From the NCBI RefSeq assembly GCF_003096055.1, contig NZ_CP029161.1, forward strand, positions 434,001 through 498,000: a stretch of DNA of 64,000 nt. The letters run 5' to 3'. Source of the DNA: Buchnera aphidicola (Melanaphis sacchari) (GTDB lineage Bacteria > Pseudomonadota > Gammaproteobacteria > Enterobacterales > Enterobacteriaceae). Within the stretch, counting starts at the first letter, position 1. Each line of letters starts with the position of its first letter. Shown piece by piece: positions 1 through 9,594 of this stretch. The translations under genes were made by a program, and so were the position numbers. Below the pieces are notes generated by a model. The model searched no databases, was not told where the DNA came from, and was given only the letters and a program-made list of their open reading frames with translations.

Positions 1-1
1 T

Positions 2-892
2 CAAACGTTACTTGATTCAATTCAAGGCAGAAGTCCTAATATTGCTTTTTTAACAATTGTATCTATTCCTGAATTAGAAACATGGATCGAAACATGGTCT
101 TTTTCAGAAACTATTCATTCTCGCTCATACACTCATATTATTAGAAATATAATAAATACGCCATCAATTATATTTGATGATATTATTTCAAACAAAAATA
201 TTAACGACCGAGCGCAAGATATCTCTATTTATTATGACGAATTGATTAACATGATAAATTATTGGCATTTATTTGGCGAAGGAAATCATATTATTAATAA
301 TAAAAAAGTTAGTATTAATTTAAATTTATTGAAAAAAAAATTATATCTTTGCTTAATTAGTGTAAATGTATTAGAAGCTATTAGATTTTACGTCAGTTTT
401 GCATGTTCGTTTGCATTTGCAGAAAGAGAAATAATGGAGGGAAATGCAAAAATTATTAGACTAATAGCACGAGATGAAGCATTACATTTGACAGGAACTC
501 AACATATTTTAAATATTTTAAAAAATGAAGAAAATGATGAAAATATGAAAGAAATCATTAAAAATTGCCAAGAAGAAGTAATTCAAATATTCATATCTGC
601 TTCTGAACAGGAAAAAAAATGGGCTGAATATTTATTTCAAAATGGTTCAATGCTAGGATTAAATAAAGAAATATTATGTCAATATATAGAATATATTACG
701 AATATTCGAATGCAAGCAATAGGTTTAAAACCGCCTTTTCCAAAAAAATCTAATCCAATTCCATGGATTAATTCCTGGTTAAATTCTGATGCTATACAAA
801 ACGCACCTCAAGAAACAGAAATTAGTTCATATTTAGTTGGTCAAATTAACGCAGAAGTATCTAGTCAAGAATTTAAAAAATTTAAATTATAA
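2..892 (+). CDS. nrdB: Ribonucleoside-diphosphate reductase class Ia, beta subunit (5' end outside window)
   Basis: Small subunit of class Ia ribonucleotide reductase, which carries the diiron-tyrosyl radical needed to make deoxyribonucleotides in the cytoplasm. The reading frame is open from base 2, so the start lies outside the window; 296 residues are visible against about 376 in E. coli. The radical motif S-E-T-I-H-S-R-S-Y is at about 107-130, with the tyrosine codon at 128-130 and iron-ligand Glu and His just before it. Further iron ligands lie in L-E-A-I-R-F-Y and R-D-E-A-L-H-L-T-G. The C-terminal tail that docks to NrdA is present. An ATG at 242 is internal and is not the start. yfaE, its cofactor-maintenance ferredoxin, begins 2 bp downstream. 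Identification is certain. Confidence 0.97.
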   Translation, partial: QTLLDSIQGRSPNIAFLTIVSIPELETWIETWSFSETIHSRSYTHIIRNIINTPSIIFDDIISNKNINDRAQDISIYYDELINMINYWHLFGEGNHIINNKKVSINLNLLKKKLYLCLISVNVLEAIRFYVSFACSFAFAEREIMEGNAKIIRLIARDEALHLTGTQHILNILKNEENDENMKEIIKNCQEEVIQIFISASEQEKKWAEYLFQNGSMLGLNKEILCQYIEYITNIRMQAIGLKPPFPKKSNPIPWINSWLNSDAIQNAPQETEISSYLVGQINAEVSSQEFKKFKL

Positions 893-894
893 CT

Positions 895-1151
895 ATGAAA
901 TATATCACCATTGAAATATTAAATAAAAAAAAAATTTTTATAAAAAAAAAACACTATTAAAAATTCTACAAAAAAATAATATCGAAATAAACTACCAATG
1001 TAAATCTGGTTATTGTGGAATATGCCGTATTCAAATTATAAAAGGCGAGGTATCTTATTTAATAAAACAGCCAATGGCTGCTTTATTTAAAAAAAATGAT
1101 ATTTTTCCATGTTGTTGCGAACCTAACGGAAATATTATAATAAAAATTTAA
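895..1151 (+). CDS. yfaE: YfaE-like 2Fe-2S ferredoxin, frameshifted at poly(A)
   Basis: Small 2Fe-2S ferredoxin that in E. coli supplies electrons to rebuild the NrdB diiron-tyrosyl cofactor. The ATG is 2 bp after nrdB. As written, the frame runs M-K-Y-I-T-I-E-I-L-N and stops at 958-960 after about 21 codons. From about 951 another frame continues the protein with T-L-L-K-I-L, then Y-Q-C-K-S-G-Y-C-G-I-C-R and P-C-C-C, which hold the cluster cysteines, and stops at 1149-1151. The frames meet in a run of ten A (942-951), and one extra A would give about 85 residues against 84 in E. coli. A second ten-A run is at 925-934. It could be a live gene read through transcript slippage, a pseudogene, or a sequencing error. 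The family call is strong. Confidence 0.85.
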
Positions 1152-1156
1152 AGAAA

Positions 1157-3280
1157 TTAATAATTTGACTGAATTGATGTTAAAGCGATTGTATAAACTA
1201 TATCAGTAACTGAAGCACCTCTAGATAAATCATTAACTGGTTTTTTTAATCCTTGTAGCATTGGGCCAAGACAAACTAAATTCAACGAACGTTGGACAGC
1301 TTTGTAAGTAATATTACCAGAATTTAAGTCTGGAAAAATTAAAATATTTGCATCACCTAAAATAGAAGAATTTGGTGTTTTTAATTGAGCTACTTTCTTT
1401 GAAATAGCAGCATCATATTGAATAGGTCCATCAATAATTAAATGAGGTTTAATTGTTTTTACAATAGAAGTCGCATGTCTAACTTTTTCAACTTGTACTC
1501 CTTTTCCGGAATATCCAGTAGAATATGATAGCATAGCTATACGTGGCTCTATACCAAATGTTTGCGCAGAATTAGAAGATTGAATTGCAATATTTGCTAA
1601 TTGCTGCGAATTAGGATCTATATTGATAGCGCAATCACCATATATTAAAATTTTATCTGGAAATAACATAAAAAATATAGATGATACTAAAGAATTTGAT
1701 TGATCTGTTTTAATAATCTGAAGTGCTGGACGTATAGTATCAGCTGTAGTATTGACTGCTCCAGAGACTAATCCATCTACTTGACCAGATTCTAATATTA
1801 ACGTTGCTAAAAAAGTATTATTTTTTAAAATTTTTTCGGCAATATTTTCGTTAATACCCTTATTTTTTCGAAGTTCTAACAAACGTGAAATATATTTATT
1901 TCTCACGAATTCAGGATTTATTATTTCAATATTTTTATTTAATTCAATACTATTTTGAAAAGCTATACTATATATTATTTTGGGATCACCTAATAACACG
2001 CACTGAGATATTTGCGATGCATAACAAAAAGAAGCAGCTTTTAATATACGAGGTTCATATGATTCAGGCAATATAATACGCTTATTACATTTTCTTGATA
2101 AGTCTGTTAATTGATAACAAAATCTTTTAGGAGAATAATTAATTTTATAATTTATTTTCTTATTTTGTATAATAAAAAAATCATTTTTATCAAAAAATCT
2201 AGAAATATATTCTAGAACTTTTTTAATATAAAATATACTTTGTTTTTTTAAACTAAAATTAAAAGTTTGTAATTTAGTTAATACTTCTATAGTGTTTTCT
2301 TTTGTAAAAAAAATAGGAATCTTCTTATTTATCAAAAAGTCTAATAATTTAATAATATTTTTTTGTAATAAAAAGACCCCTGTTAATAAAACACCGCTAA
2401 TTTTTTCTTTTTTAATTTTTTTTGACAAAATACTAATCAGTTCTTTTACGCGGCTAAAATCAACTAATATAAAAACATTAGAATAATTTTGTTTTTTTAA
2501 AACTAAATAATTTTTATCAAAAATTACTATTTTTTTAATAAAAATATTTTTTATTTTTTCAATCTTAATAAGATGAGCATTTAAAAAACGACAAATGTCT
2601 ATAGAGAAAGGTTTTATTAAACTTTTATTCCAAGGAATAAATACTATATTATTTAATAAATGATTTTTTAAAAAAATATACCGATTAAATTTATTTTTAA
2701 ATAAATTTTTTTTTGTATTTCTTAAAATATTTAAATTATCTAAAAAATTATTATTAAATTTAATAAAAGGAGAATTAATATTATTAAAAATAATACCTAA
2801 AATATTTTTGTATTTTTTTTCTTTTAAAAAACAATTAATCTTCTCTTCTTTTTTTTTAAATAATTCTTCAGAATATTCTTGTAAATTTTCTAAAAATATT
2901 ACTTCAGCACCAATATTGCAAGCAATATCACAATTTATTTTATCTGCATAAATATGTTGATTTTTTCTAATACCTGTAATAAATATTAATTCGTTTAAAT
3001 TTCTTTTATCATAAAAAATTTTACTCATCTTATCAATTAAAGAAAAATATTGATTCGATTCAAAATTTTCTTTTAAGAAATCTACACCTTGTGATATATC
3101 TATGGATTTCGAAAAATGTTTTTTAATAATATATAGAGTATTATCAAAACAAAGATTGATAATAGGAAAATAAAAAAAATTTTTTTTGAATTTTTTATTT
3201 AGAAAAGAAATAATACTTAAACTAACTGTTGTTAAGGAAACTTTCTCATCTAAAGGCACTAACATTATAATACGTGACAT
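1157..3280 (-). CDS. pta: Phosphate acetyltransferase
   Basis: Converts acetyl-CoA and phosphate to acetyl phosphate and CoA, the first half of the Pta-AckA acetate pathway in the cytoplasm. At 707 residues it is close to the long enterobacterial form (714). The N-terminal half is a divergent regulatory region. The C-terminal catalytic PTA/PTB domain (about 390-700) is well conserved, with I-L-P-E-S-Y-E-P-R-I-L-K-A, S-Y-S-T-G-Y-S-G-K-G and I-F-P-D-L-N-S-G-N. It starts at ATG and lies 36 bp downstream of ackA on the same strand, so the two are probably one operon. It converges on yfaE with only a few bases between stops. Conservation is uneven: the N-terminal half is rich in Lys, Asn, Ile and Phe. 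Confidence 0.96.
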   Translation of the reverse strand: MSRIIMLVPLDEKVSLTTVSLSIISFLNKKFKKNFFYFPIINLCFDNTLYIIKKHFSKSIDISQGVDFLKENFESNQYFSLIDKMSKIFYDKRNLNELIFITGIRKNQHIYADKINCDIACNIGAEVIFLENLQEYSEELFKKKEEKINCFLKEKKYKNILGIIFNNINSPFIKFNNNFLDNLNILRNTKKNLFKNKFNRYIFLKNHLLNNIVFIPWNKSLIKPFSIDICRFLNAHLIKIEKIKNIFIKKIVIFDKNYLVLKKQNYSNVFILVDFSRVKELISILSKKIKKEKISGVLLTGVFLLQKNIIKLLDFLINKKIPIFFTKENTIEVLTKLQTFNFSLKKQSIFYIKKVLEYISRFFDKNDFFIIQNKKINYKINYSPKRFCYQLTDLSRKCNKRIILPESYEPRILKAASFCYASQISQCVLLGDPKIIYSIAFQNSIELNKNIEIINPEFVRNKYISRLLELRKNKGINENIAEKILKNNTFLATLILESGQVDGLVSGAVNTTADTIRPALQIIKTDQSNSLVSSIFFMLFPDKILIYGDCAINIDPNSQQLANIAIQSSNSAQTFGIEPRIAMLSYSTGYSGKGVQVEKVRHATSIVKTIKPHLIIDGPIQYDAAISKKVAQLKTPNSSILGDANILIFPDLNSGNITYKAVQRSLNLVCLGPMLQGLKKPVNDLSRGASVTDIVYTIALTSIQSNY

Positions 3281-3316
3281 AATTATTTTAATATGTTAAT
3301 TGAAAAAATGTAAAAA

Positions 3317-4522
3317 CTAAGAAATAATTATTTTCATAGCTTCTCGAGATATTGCCAACTCTTCATCTGTAGGAATGACAAATATTGGATGTGATACATT
3401 AGTACTAATTAGACCAGATTTTTTATTTTTTATTAATAAATTTTTTTGAATATCAATTTGAAAACCTAATAAAGACAATTTTTTACATGTTAATTCTCTA
3501 ATTAATGGAACATTTTCACCAATACCACCGGTAAAAATTACTGCATCTAATCGGCCATCCATCAATGACATATAAGAAGCAATATATTTAGATAATCGAT
3601 GACAAAATATATCTATAGAAAGTTTTGAACTTTTTTGAGTATTGTATGTTTTTTCAAGATAACGAAAATCACTACTTATTTCACTTAAACCTAATAATCC
3701 AGATTTTTTAGTTAATATTTCATGAATATCCTTAATACTAATATTTAAATTTTGATGCATAAAAAAAATAATTGAGGGATCTATATCACCACTCCGTGTA
3801 CCCATAACTAAACCTTCTAAAGGAGTAAATCCCATAGAAGTATCTACGCATACTCCATTTCGAATAGCAGAAATAGATGCGCCATTGCCTAAATGACAAG
3901 TAATGAGATTGAGAGAATTAAATTTTTTATTCAAAATAATAGAAACTTCAGAAGCAATATAAAAATGACTAGTTCCGTGAGCACCATAACGCCTAATTTT
4001 ATGTTTTTTATAAAAAAAGTAAGGAATGGCATACAAAAACGAAGTTTTAGGCATATTTCGATAAAATGAAGTATCAAATACAGCTACATTTTTTTTTGAT
4101 AAAAGAGGAAATTTCTTTATAATTTCTTTAATGCAAGCTAAGTTAACTGGATTATGCAAAGGAGCAAACGGAATAGCATATTCGATATACTTAATAACAG
4201 AATGATTTATTAATGCTGATTCTTTTATTTTATTTCCGCCGTGAACAACTCTATGCCCTATCCCTATAACATATTTAAAAATGTCTTTTTTTTTAGATAA
4301 AATATTATCACAAATAAAGTTCAAAGCTTCTTTATGAGATAAATAATAGCCTATACATTTTTTTGAATACTTTGTTTCCAAACATTTCCATGTAATATAT
4401 GTTTTTGATAAAAATAAGCATTCCACTAAACCAAATAAATATTTTTTTTTATTATTCGGATTTATTATTGCAAACTTTATAGAAGAACTACCACAATTTA
4501 ACACAAGAATTAAATTATTCAA
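3317..4522 (-). CDS. ackA: Acetate kinase
   Basis: Interconverts acetyl phosphate plus ADP with acetate plus ATP. Length is 401 residues, as in E. coli (400). Visible ASKHA-fold motifs include V-L-N-C-G-S-S-S-I-K-F near the N-terminus, G-H-R-V-V-H-G-G around 90-97, the catalytic F-D-T-S-F region near 148, G-T-R-S-G-D-I-D-P-S and T-G-G-I-G-E-N-V-P. The start codon appears to be TTG: there is an in-frame stop just upstream, no in-frame ATG, and the TTG places the first strand exactly as in the family. No strong ribosome binding site is visible. It leads the ackA-pta pair and is divergent from nadE across 162 bp. Confidence 0.96.
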   Translation of the reverse strand: MNNLILVLNCGSSSIKFAIINPNNKKKYLFGLVECLFLSKTYITWKCLETKYSKKCIGYYLSHKEALNFICDNILSKKKDIFKYVIGIGHRVVHGGNKIKESALINHSVIKYIEYAIPFAPLHNPVNLACIKEIIKKFPLLSKKNVAVFDTSFYRNMPKTSFLYAIPYFFYKKHKIRRYGAHGTSHFYIASEVSIILNKKFNSLNLITCHLGNGASISAIRNGVCVDTSMGFTPLEGLVMGTRSGDIDPSIIFFMHQNLNISIKDIHEILTKKSGLLGLSEISSDFRYLEKTYNTQKSSKLSIDIFCHRLSKYIASYMSLMDGRLDAVIFTGGIGENVPLIRELTCKKLSLLGFQIDIQKNLLIKNKKSGLISTNVSHPIFVIPTDEELAISREAMKIIIS

Positions 4523-4684
4523 CTTTTTTTACCAAGTTTTATTGTTAAAATAATTAAATTATTTTAATATAATTGTTCTAAATATAAAATATTAGAATGA
4601 TTATGTTTAATATACAATAACTTTTTTATAAAATTTTTAAAATAGTGCTAAAATAAAATTTTCAACAAATATTACAAAGAAAAT

Positions 4685-5491
4685 ATGAAACTACAAAATC
4701 AAATAATTAAAAGTTTAAATATCAAAAACATTATTATCCCCAATGAAGAAATAAATAATAGAACTGAAGGTTTAAAAAAATATTTCCTTAGCAACACTAA
4801 TTTAAAATCTTTAATAGTAGCTATTAGTGGTGGACAAGATTCGACTTTAGTTGGAAAATTATGCCAATTAACAATACAAAAAATTCGAAAATTAACAAAA
4901 ATAAAATCTTATGAATTTATTGCATTAAGATTACCATACGGGATACAAGCAGACGAAAAAGACTGTATAGATGCGTTAAATTTTATCAAACCAGATAAAA
5001 TAATTGAAATTAATATTAAAGAAGCTGTTTTAAGCAGCACAAAATCTCTAAAAGATGCAGGTATTATAATTTCAGATTTTATCAAAGGAAATCAAAAAGC
5101 AAGAGAAAGAATGAAAATACAATATAGTATCGCTTCTATCAATAATGGATTAATTATAGGCACAGGAAACGCCGCTGAAATTATTACTGGTTTTTTTACG
5201 AAATACGGAGATAACGGAGTAGATATTAACCTGATTTCTGCATTGAATAAAAGACAAGGAAAATTATTATTAAAACATTTGAATTGCCCGAAGCACTTAT
5301 ATTTAAAAACTCCCACAGCAGATCTCGAAGATGAAAAGCCACAACAACCAGATGAATTAATTTTAAATATAAAATATAATGAAATTGATGAATATTTAGA
5401 AGGAAAAAAAGTAGATATTAAAATTCAAAAAAAAATTGAAGCAATGTACTTAAAAAGTATGCATAAAAGAAAAGTATTTTTTATAGGATAA
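4685..5491 (+). CDS. nadE: NH3-dependent NAD(+) synthetase
   Basis: Amidates nicotinate adenine dinucleotide to NAD+ using ammonia and ATP, the last step of NAD synthesis. At 268 residues it is similar to the E. coli enzyme (275). The ATP-pyrophosphatase loop S-G-G-Q-D-S-T lies at residues 48-54. The family signature around G-T-G-N-A-A-E and the following G-F-F-T-K-Y-G-D segment is intact, as is the P-T-A-D-L motif. There is no N-terminal glutaminase domain, so this is the ammonia-dependent type. ATG start. It converges on sirB1 with about 20 bp between stop codons and no clear terminator. Confidence 0.96.
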   Translation: MKLQNQIIKSLNIKNIIIPNEEINNRTEGLKKYFLSNTNLKSLIVAISGGQDSTLVGKLCQLTIQKIRKLTKIKSYEFIALRLPYGIQADEKDCIDALNFIKPDKIIEINIKEAVLSSTKSLKDAGIIISDFIKGNQKARERMKIQYSIASINNGLIIGTGNAAEIITGFFTKYGDNGVDINLISALNKRQGKLLLKHLNCPKHLYLKTPTADLEDEKPQQPDELILNIKYNEIDEYLEGKKVDIKIQKKIEAMYLKSMHKRKVFFIG

Positions 5492-5512
5492 AAAAATAAG
5501 TTCTATTATAAT

Positions 5513-6322
5513 TTAATGTAATATCATTTTCTTTTGCTCAATTGAATGAATTTGAATCTTAATTATTTCGCTGATAGGATCTTCGGGGCAATTTTCCACA
5601 AAATAAATTAAATCTGTTAAAGCTACATGATTACATTCTAATTGCGCATATATTAAACCTCTATCGCGAATTTCATATGGATCATTAGGATCAATTTGTA
5701 ATAATAAATTACTTACTTTCAGAGCTAATTCCATTTTTTTTTCTTCCATTAACGCGGCCTTTAATGTGTCTAACATTTTTCGAATAACTGCAATAGGTTC
5801 AGATTTATGCAAATCATTTTCGTATAACTCCGCAGTCGGACTAATATTTCCCTTTAACCATACTTCTAATGTATGTTTATCTAAAATATCTCCATTAAAT
5901 GGATTGATTAACCATTTTTTTTCATCAATCCAATCAGCTCTTAAAATTAATTGCGTAGGAAAAATTACAGGATTTAAAGGTAATTGCAATTCTTTTGCAA
6001 TATGTAATAATAGAATTCCCAAGGATACTGCTGTTCCTTGACGTGTCTTTAATACATTATCGATCCATAACACATCTGATAATTTATATATTCCACTACC
6101 TCCTCCAAAATTCCATTGTTTATAAAATAATTTTAATAATTTTTTTAATTTTAAATTTAAATTTGCTTCAGAAGAAATATAAGACTGCGCTTCTTTGATT
6201 CTACTATGCAACTCTGAAATTACATAATCACGAGGAAAATCTTCTCGAATTACTTGAAAGGCAGTAATTATAGAATCTAAAAGCGATAATTTAGAAAAAT
6301 TAATATTAAAAACAGATTTCAT
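5513..6322 (-). CDS. sirB1: SirB1/YchA transglutaminase-like family protein
   Basis: Conserved protein of the SirB1 (YchA) family, with an N-terminal transglutaminase-like fold and a C-terminal TPR-like part; its biochemical role is not well defined. I placed the start at the ATG at 6322 because it gives 269 residues, the E. coli length, and aligns from the first helix (S-L-L-D-S-I-I-T-A-F). The same frame is open to an ATG at 6424, but the extra 34 residues are hydrophobic, low-complexity and unlike the family. Neither start has a good ribosome binding site. Conserved blocks include R-Q-G-T-A-V-S-L-G, V-I-F-P-T-Q-L-I-L-R, L-I-N-P-F-N-G and E-I-R-D-R-G-L-I-Y-A-Q. It follows prfA-prmC as in E. 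coli and is probably cotranscribed. Confidence 0.88.
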   Translation of the reverse strand: MKSVFNINFSKLSLLDSIITAFQVIREDFPRDYVISELHSRIKEAQSYISSEANLNLKLKKLLKLFYKQWNFGGGSGIYKLSDVLWIDNVLKTRQGTAVSLGILLLHIAKELQLPLNPVIFPTQLILRADWIDEKKWLINPFNGDILDKHTLEVWLKGNISPTAELYENDLHKSEPIAVIRKMLDTLKAALMEEKKMELALKVSNLLLQIDPNDPYEIRDRGLIYAQLECNHVALTDLIYFVENCPEDPISEIIKIQIHSIEQKKMILH

Positions 6323-6438
6323 ATTATTATATAATGATATTATAGGTTGTAAAAATTTAAAATGTATAAAATTTATAAAAATAAATTTATATTTTATATT
6401 ATATAACATTTTTTGTAAAAACAATTTTTAAATAAAAT

Positions 6439-7269
6439 TTATTTTTTTTTTCGGCCTATAGTAACTCGATAATTTCCTGCGTAATCTTTATAAGATTCTA
6501 TATTAGAAAAATTTTCACTTTTTAAAAAATTTTGAACGTTTAATCTCTGTTGCCAACTATGTTCTATGAATAACCAACCACCATAAAATAAATATTTTTT
6601 TGATTTTTTTATAATATATGCAATATCTGATAATCCATTTTTTTTGGAAAATAAGGCAAAAAATGGTTCGAAAAAAATATCTTTCTCTAAAGATTTAATT
6701 TCTTTCATGCTGATATATGGAGGATTGCTAATAATAACATGAAATTTTTTTTCAATATTTGAAAACCAATCACTATAAAAAAAAGTAACATTTTTTATAT
6801 TTAATTCTAATGCATTTATTTTAGCTATTTTAATTGCTTCATGTGATTTATCAACACCAAAAATTTTCCAATTAGAACAAATACTAGCTAAAGATAGCGC
6901 AATAGCTCCACAACCTGTACCTAAATCTAAGATAGATTTCTTATCCATATCAATTTTAGATAAAACTTTTTCTATTAAAATTTCTGTATCAGGTCTTGGA
7001 ATAAGTGTGTCATATGAAACACGAAAAGATAATGACCAAAATTCTTTTTTACCTGTAATATAAGCTATGGGTTCTCCCATAGATCTTCTATAAATAAAGC
7101 TTTTTAATTTATGATATTCGGATAAATTTAATTTTATATCTTCTAATAAAATAATCGAACTATATGTACGATTTACAACATAACTTAGCAATAATTTAGC
7201 TTCATATCGAGGATTGTCGAGATGAGACAATATTTTGACAGTTTTTTTTAACCATTTATTTATATTCAT
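6439..7269 (-). CDS. prmC: Peptide chain release factor N5-glutamine methyltransferase
   Basis: Methylates the glutamine of the GGQ motif of release factors, raising their peptidyl-tRNA hydrolysis activity. At 276 residues it matches the E. coli protein (277). The S-adenosylmethionine-binding motif L-D-L-G-T-G-C-G-A-I-A is at about 115-125 and the catalytic N-P-P-Y is at 182-185. An N-terminal helical substrate-binding domain precedes them. Its ATG overlaps the prfA stop by one base (TAATG), so translation of the enzyme is coupled to its own substrate, RF1. Older name hemK. Confidence 0.96.
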   Translation of the reverse strand: MNINKWLKKTVKILSHLDNPRYEAKLLLSYVVNRTYSSIILLEDIKLNLSEYHKLKSFIYRRSMGEPIAYITGKKEFWSLSFRVSYDTLIPRPDTEILIEKVLSKIDMDKKSILDLGTGCGAIALSLASICSNWKIFGVDKSHEAIKIAKINALELNIKNVTFFYSDWFSNIEKKFHVIISNPPYISMKEIKSLEKDIFFEPFFALFSKKNGLSDIAYIIKKSKKYLFYGGWLFIEHSWQQRLNVQNFLKSENFSNIESYKDYAGNYRVTIGRKKK

Positions 7270-8351
7270 TATTTAAACTTAGATAAAGAAGACAGCATAT
7301 CGGCTTGATATTCTTGAATAATAGGATTAATAAGAAAATCTAATTTTCCTTCTAAAACCTCATCTAATTTATATATAGTTAAGTTAATTCTGTGATCAGT
7401 TATTCTATTTTGAGGAAAATTATACGTTCTATTTTTGCTAGACCTTTCTCCGCTTCCTAATAAAAAACGTCTAACAGAGGAATTTTTTTCTTGATTTTTT
7501 TGTAGTTTAGCAGCATGTATACGGGCAGATAAAATAGATAAAGCTTTTGCTTTATTTTTATGTTGCGATCTTTCGTCTTGACATTCTACTACATATCCAG
7601 TAGGAATATGAGTGATTCGAATAGCAGAATCGGTAGTATTTACATGTTGACCACCAGCCCCAGAAGAACGAAAGGTATCAATTTTTAAATCAGCAGGATT
7701 AATTTTTTCTTTTACAATTTCGGGACTAACTGGTATTACAGCTACTGTACAAGTTGAAGTATGAATTCTTCCTTGAGATTCTGTCGCTGGAACTCTTTGA
7801 ACACGATGTCCTCCAGATTCAAATTTTAAACGACTACAAGATTGTTTTCCAGTAATTTTTGCTATTATTTCCTTAAAACCACCTCTTTCATTCTCACTGG
7901 CATTCATTATTTTAACTTTCCATGTATAACTTTCGGCATATCTTGAATACATTCGAAATAGTTCGCCGGCAAAAATAGAAGATTCATCACCACCTGTTGC
8001 AGCTCTAATTTCAATAAAACAACTATTTTGATCATGAGGATCTACAGGTAATAACAAAAATTTAATGTAATTTTCTAAATTTCTTTTTTTCTTTTCAAGA
8101 GAATTAATTTCATCTTTAGCAATTTTATGCATTTCTGGATCATTAAGCAAATACATAGTATTTTTCAAATCTACTTCTAATTTTTCCCAACAAATAAAAT
8201 TCTTAACAACATTAGATATTTTAAAATATTCTTGAGACAACTTTTTTAGCTCTTCTTGATTTGAAATAACATCTTTTTGAGTTAATAAAATTTCAATTTC
8301 TTTATATCTATTTTTTAAAAATTCTAATTTTTTAATAATAGAAGAGTTCAT
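7269..8351 (-). CDS. prfA: Peptide chain release factor 1
   Basis: Recognises UAA and UAG stop codons in the ribosomal A site and triggers release of the finished protein. It is 360 residues, identical in length to E. coli RF1. The codon-recognition tripeptide P-A-T is at 188-190 and the catalytic G-G-Q is at 233-235, inside [11 protein letters not shown]. The N-terminal coiled region is rich in Lys and Asn. It heads a prfA-prmC-sirB1 unit. The E. coli upstream neighbour hemA is absent. A 286-bp A/T-rich gap separates it from divergent ispE; I see no gene or clear signal there. Confidence 0.98.
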   Translation of the reverse strand: MNSSIIKKLEFLKNRYKEIEILLTQKDVISNQEELKKLSQEYFKISNVVKNFICWEKLEVDLKNTMYLLNDPEMHKIAKDEINSLEKKKRNLENYIKFLLLPVDPHDQNSCFIEIRAATGGDESSIFAGELFRMYSRYAESYTWKVKIMNASENERGGFKEIIAKITGKQSCSRLKFESGGHRVQRVPATESQGRIHTSTCTVAVIPVSPEIVKEKINPADLKIDTFRSSGAGGQHVNTTDSAIRITHIPTGYVVECQDERSQHKNKAKALSILSARIHAAKLQKNQEKNSSVRRFLLGSGERSSKNRTYNFPQNRITDHRINLTIYKLDEVLEGKLDFLINPIIQEYQADMLSSLSKFK

Positions 8352-8637
8352 AAAATATTATCCTATTTAAAAAAAGTATTTAAAAAATATTTTATATCTT
8401 TAAATAAAAACATCATATAAAAAATGTATGCATCAAAAAAAATATTTAATACTAATTATAAATTAGTTAAAATATATAAGATTGCTTTAAATAAAATATT
8501 TATAAAAAATTTTAAATTTAATTTGATAAATTAAAAAAATTGAGATATTTGATTAAAAATAATTATATCATTTTAAAAAAATTCCGTATAATTTTCATAA
8601 TAATTAAAATTATAAATATTTATTTTCAAGTAAGATT

Positions 8638-9508
8638 ATGATATATAAATGGCCATCTCCTGCAAAAATTAATTTATTTTTATACGTTACTGATATTCGT
8701 TCTGATGGATATCATAATATACAAACTTTATTTCAATTTCTTGATTACAGCGATACATTAAAAATTATACCTAATAAAAGTGGAACAATTAAACTATTTT
8801 CTAAAAAAAATTTTTCTTTAAATAAAGAAAATATCATTATTACCGCTGCTGAATTATTAAAATATAAAGCTCATTATTATCAAAAAAAAAACTAATTTTC
8901 TCGGAGCAAAAATATTTTTAAATAAAAAAATTCCTTTAGGCAGTGGATTAGGAGGAGGGTCTTCTAATGCTGCAACTACTTTAATTGCTTTAAATAAATT
9001 ATGGGATATAAGATTTACATTAAAAGAATTGGCTTCCTTTAGTGTGAAAATTGGTGCAGATATACCAGCCTTTATTATGGGAAAAACTGCTATTGTTGAA
9101 GGTATAGGAGATATTTTACATCCAATTCAAAGAAAGGAAAAATGGTATCTAATCGTATATCCTCTTATTCAAATTTTAACAAAAAATATGTTTAAAAGCC
9201 CTTATCTCAAAAAAAATAATTCAAAAAAATCAATGTCATCATTACTTAAATTACCGTTTAATAACGATTTTGAAAATATAGTAAAAAAAGATTCTAGAAT
9301 AATTAAAGAACTTATTTCTATGTTATCTTTCTATGCTCCAACGCGTATCACTGGAACTGGATCTTGTATTTTTTCAGAATTCGATAATAAAGAATCGGCT
9401 CAAAAAATATTCTCTCTAATTCCTAAAAACATGAAAAAATTTATTGCTAAAAGTATGAATACTTCATTAGTACATCATTTTTGTAAAAAAATAAATTTTA
9501 TTTATTAA
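8638..9508 (+). CDS. ispE: 4-diphosphocytidyl-2-C-methyl-D-erythritol kinase, frameshifted at poly(A)
   Basis: GHMP-family kinase phosphorylating CDP-methylerythritol in the methylerythritol phosphate route to isoprenoids. The first 85 codons ([11 protein letters not shown] start, ATG at 8638) end at a TAA at 8893-8895, just after a run of ten A (8882-8891). The protein continues in another frame from about 8888: T-N-F-L-G-A-K-I-F, then the ATP loop [14 protein letters not shown], then G-A-D-I-P-A-F and the C-terminal T-G-T-G-S-C-I-F. Removing one A (or adding two) fuses them into about 289 residues, against 283 in E. coli. All catalytic motifs are intact across both parts, which argues for selection and slippage rescue. 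prs follows as in E. coli. Confidence 0.88.
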
Positions 9509-9594
9509 AAATATTTATAAATAAATATTTGTATTATAGAAAATATACTAATATATTTCACAAACATTACATAATATAAAAAATAAGGTTTTCT

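Noticed and set aside
242..892. An ATG at 242 as the start of nrdB.
   Set aside because: The same frame encodes conserved NrdB sequence, including the radical tyrosine, from base 2; the ATG is internal.
6323..6424. A 34-residue N-terminal extension of sirB1.
   Set aside because: Hydrophobic, A/T-driven composition, no family similarity, and the inner ATG gives the exact family length.
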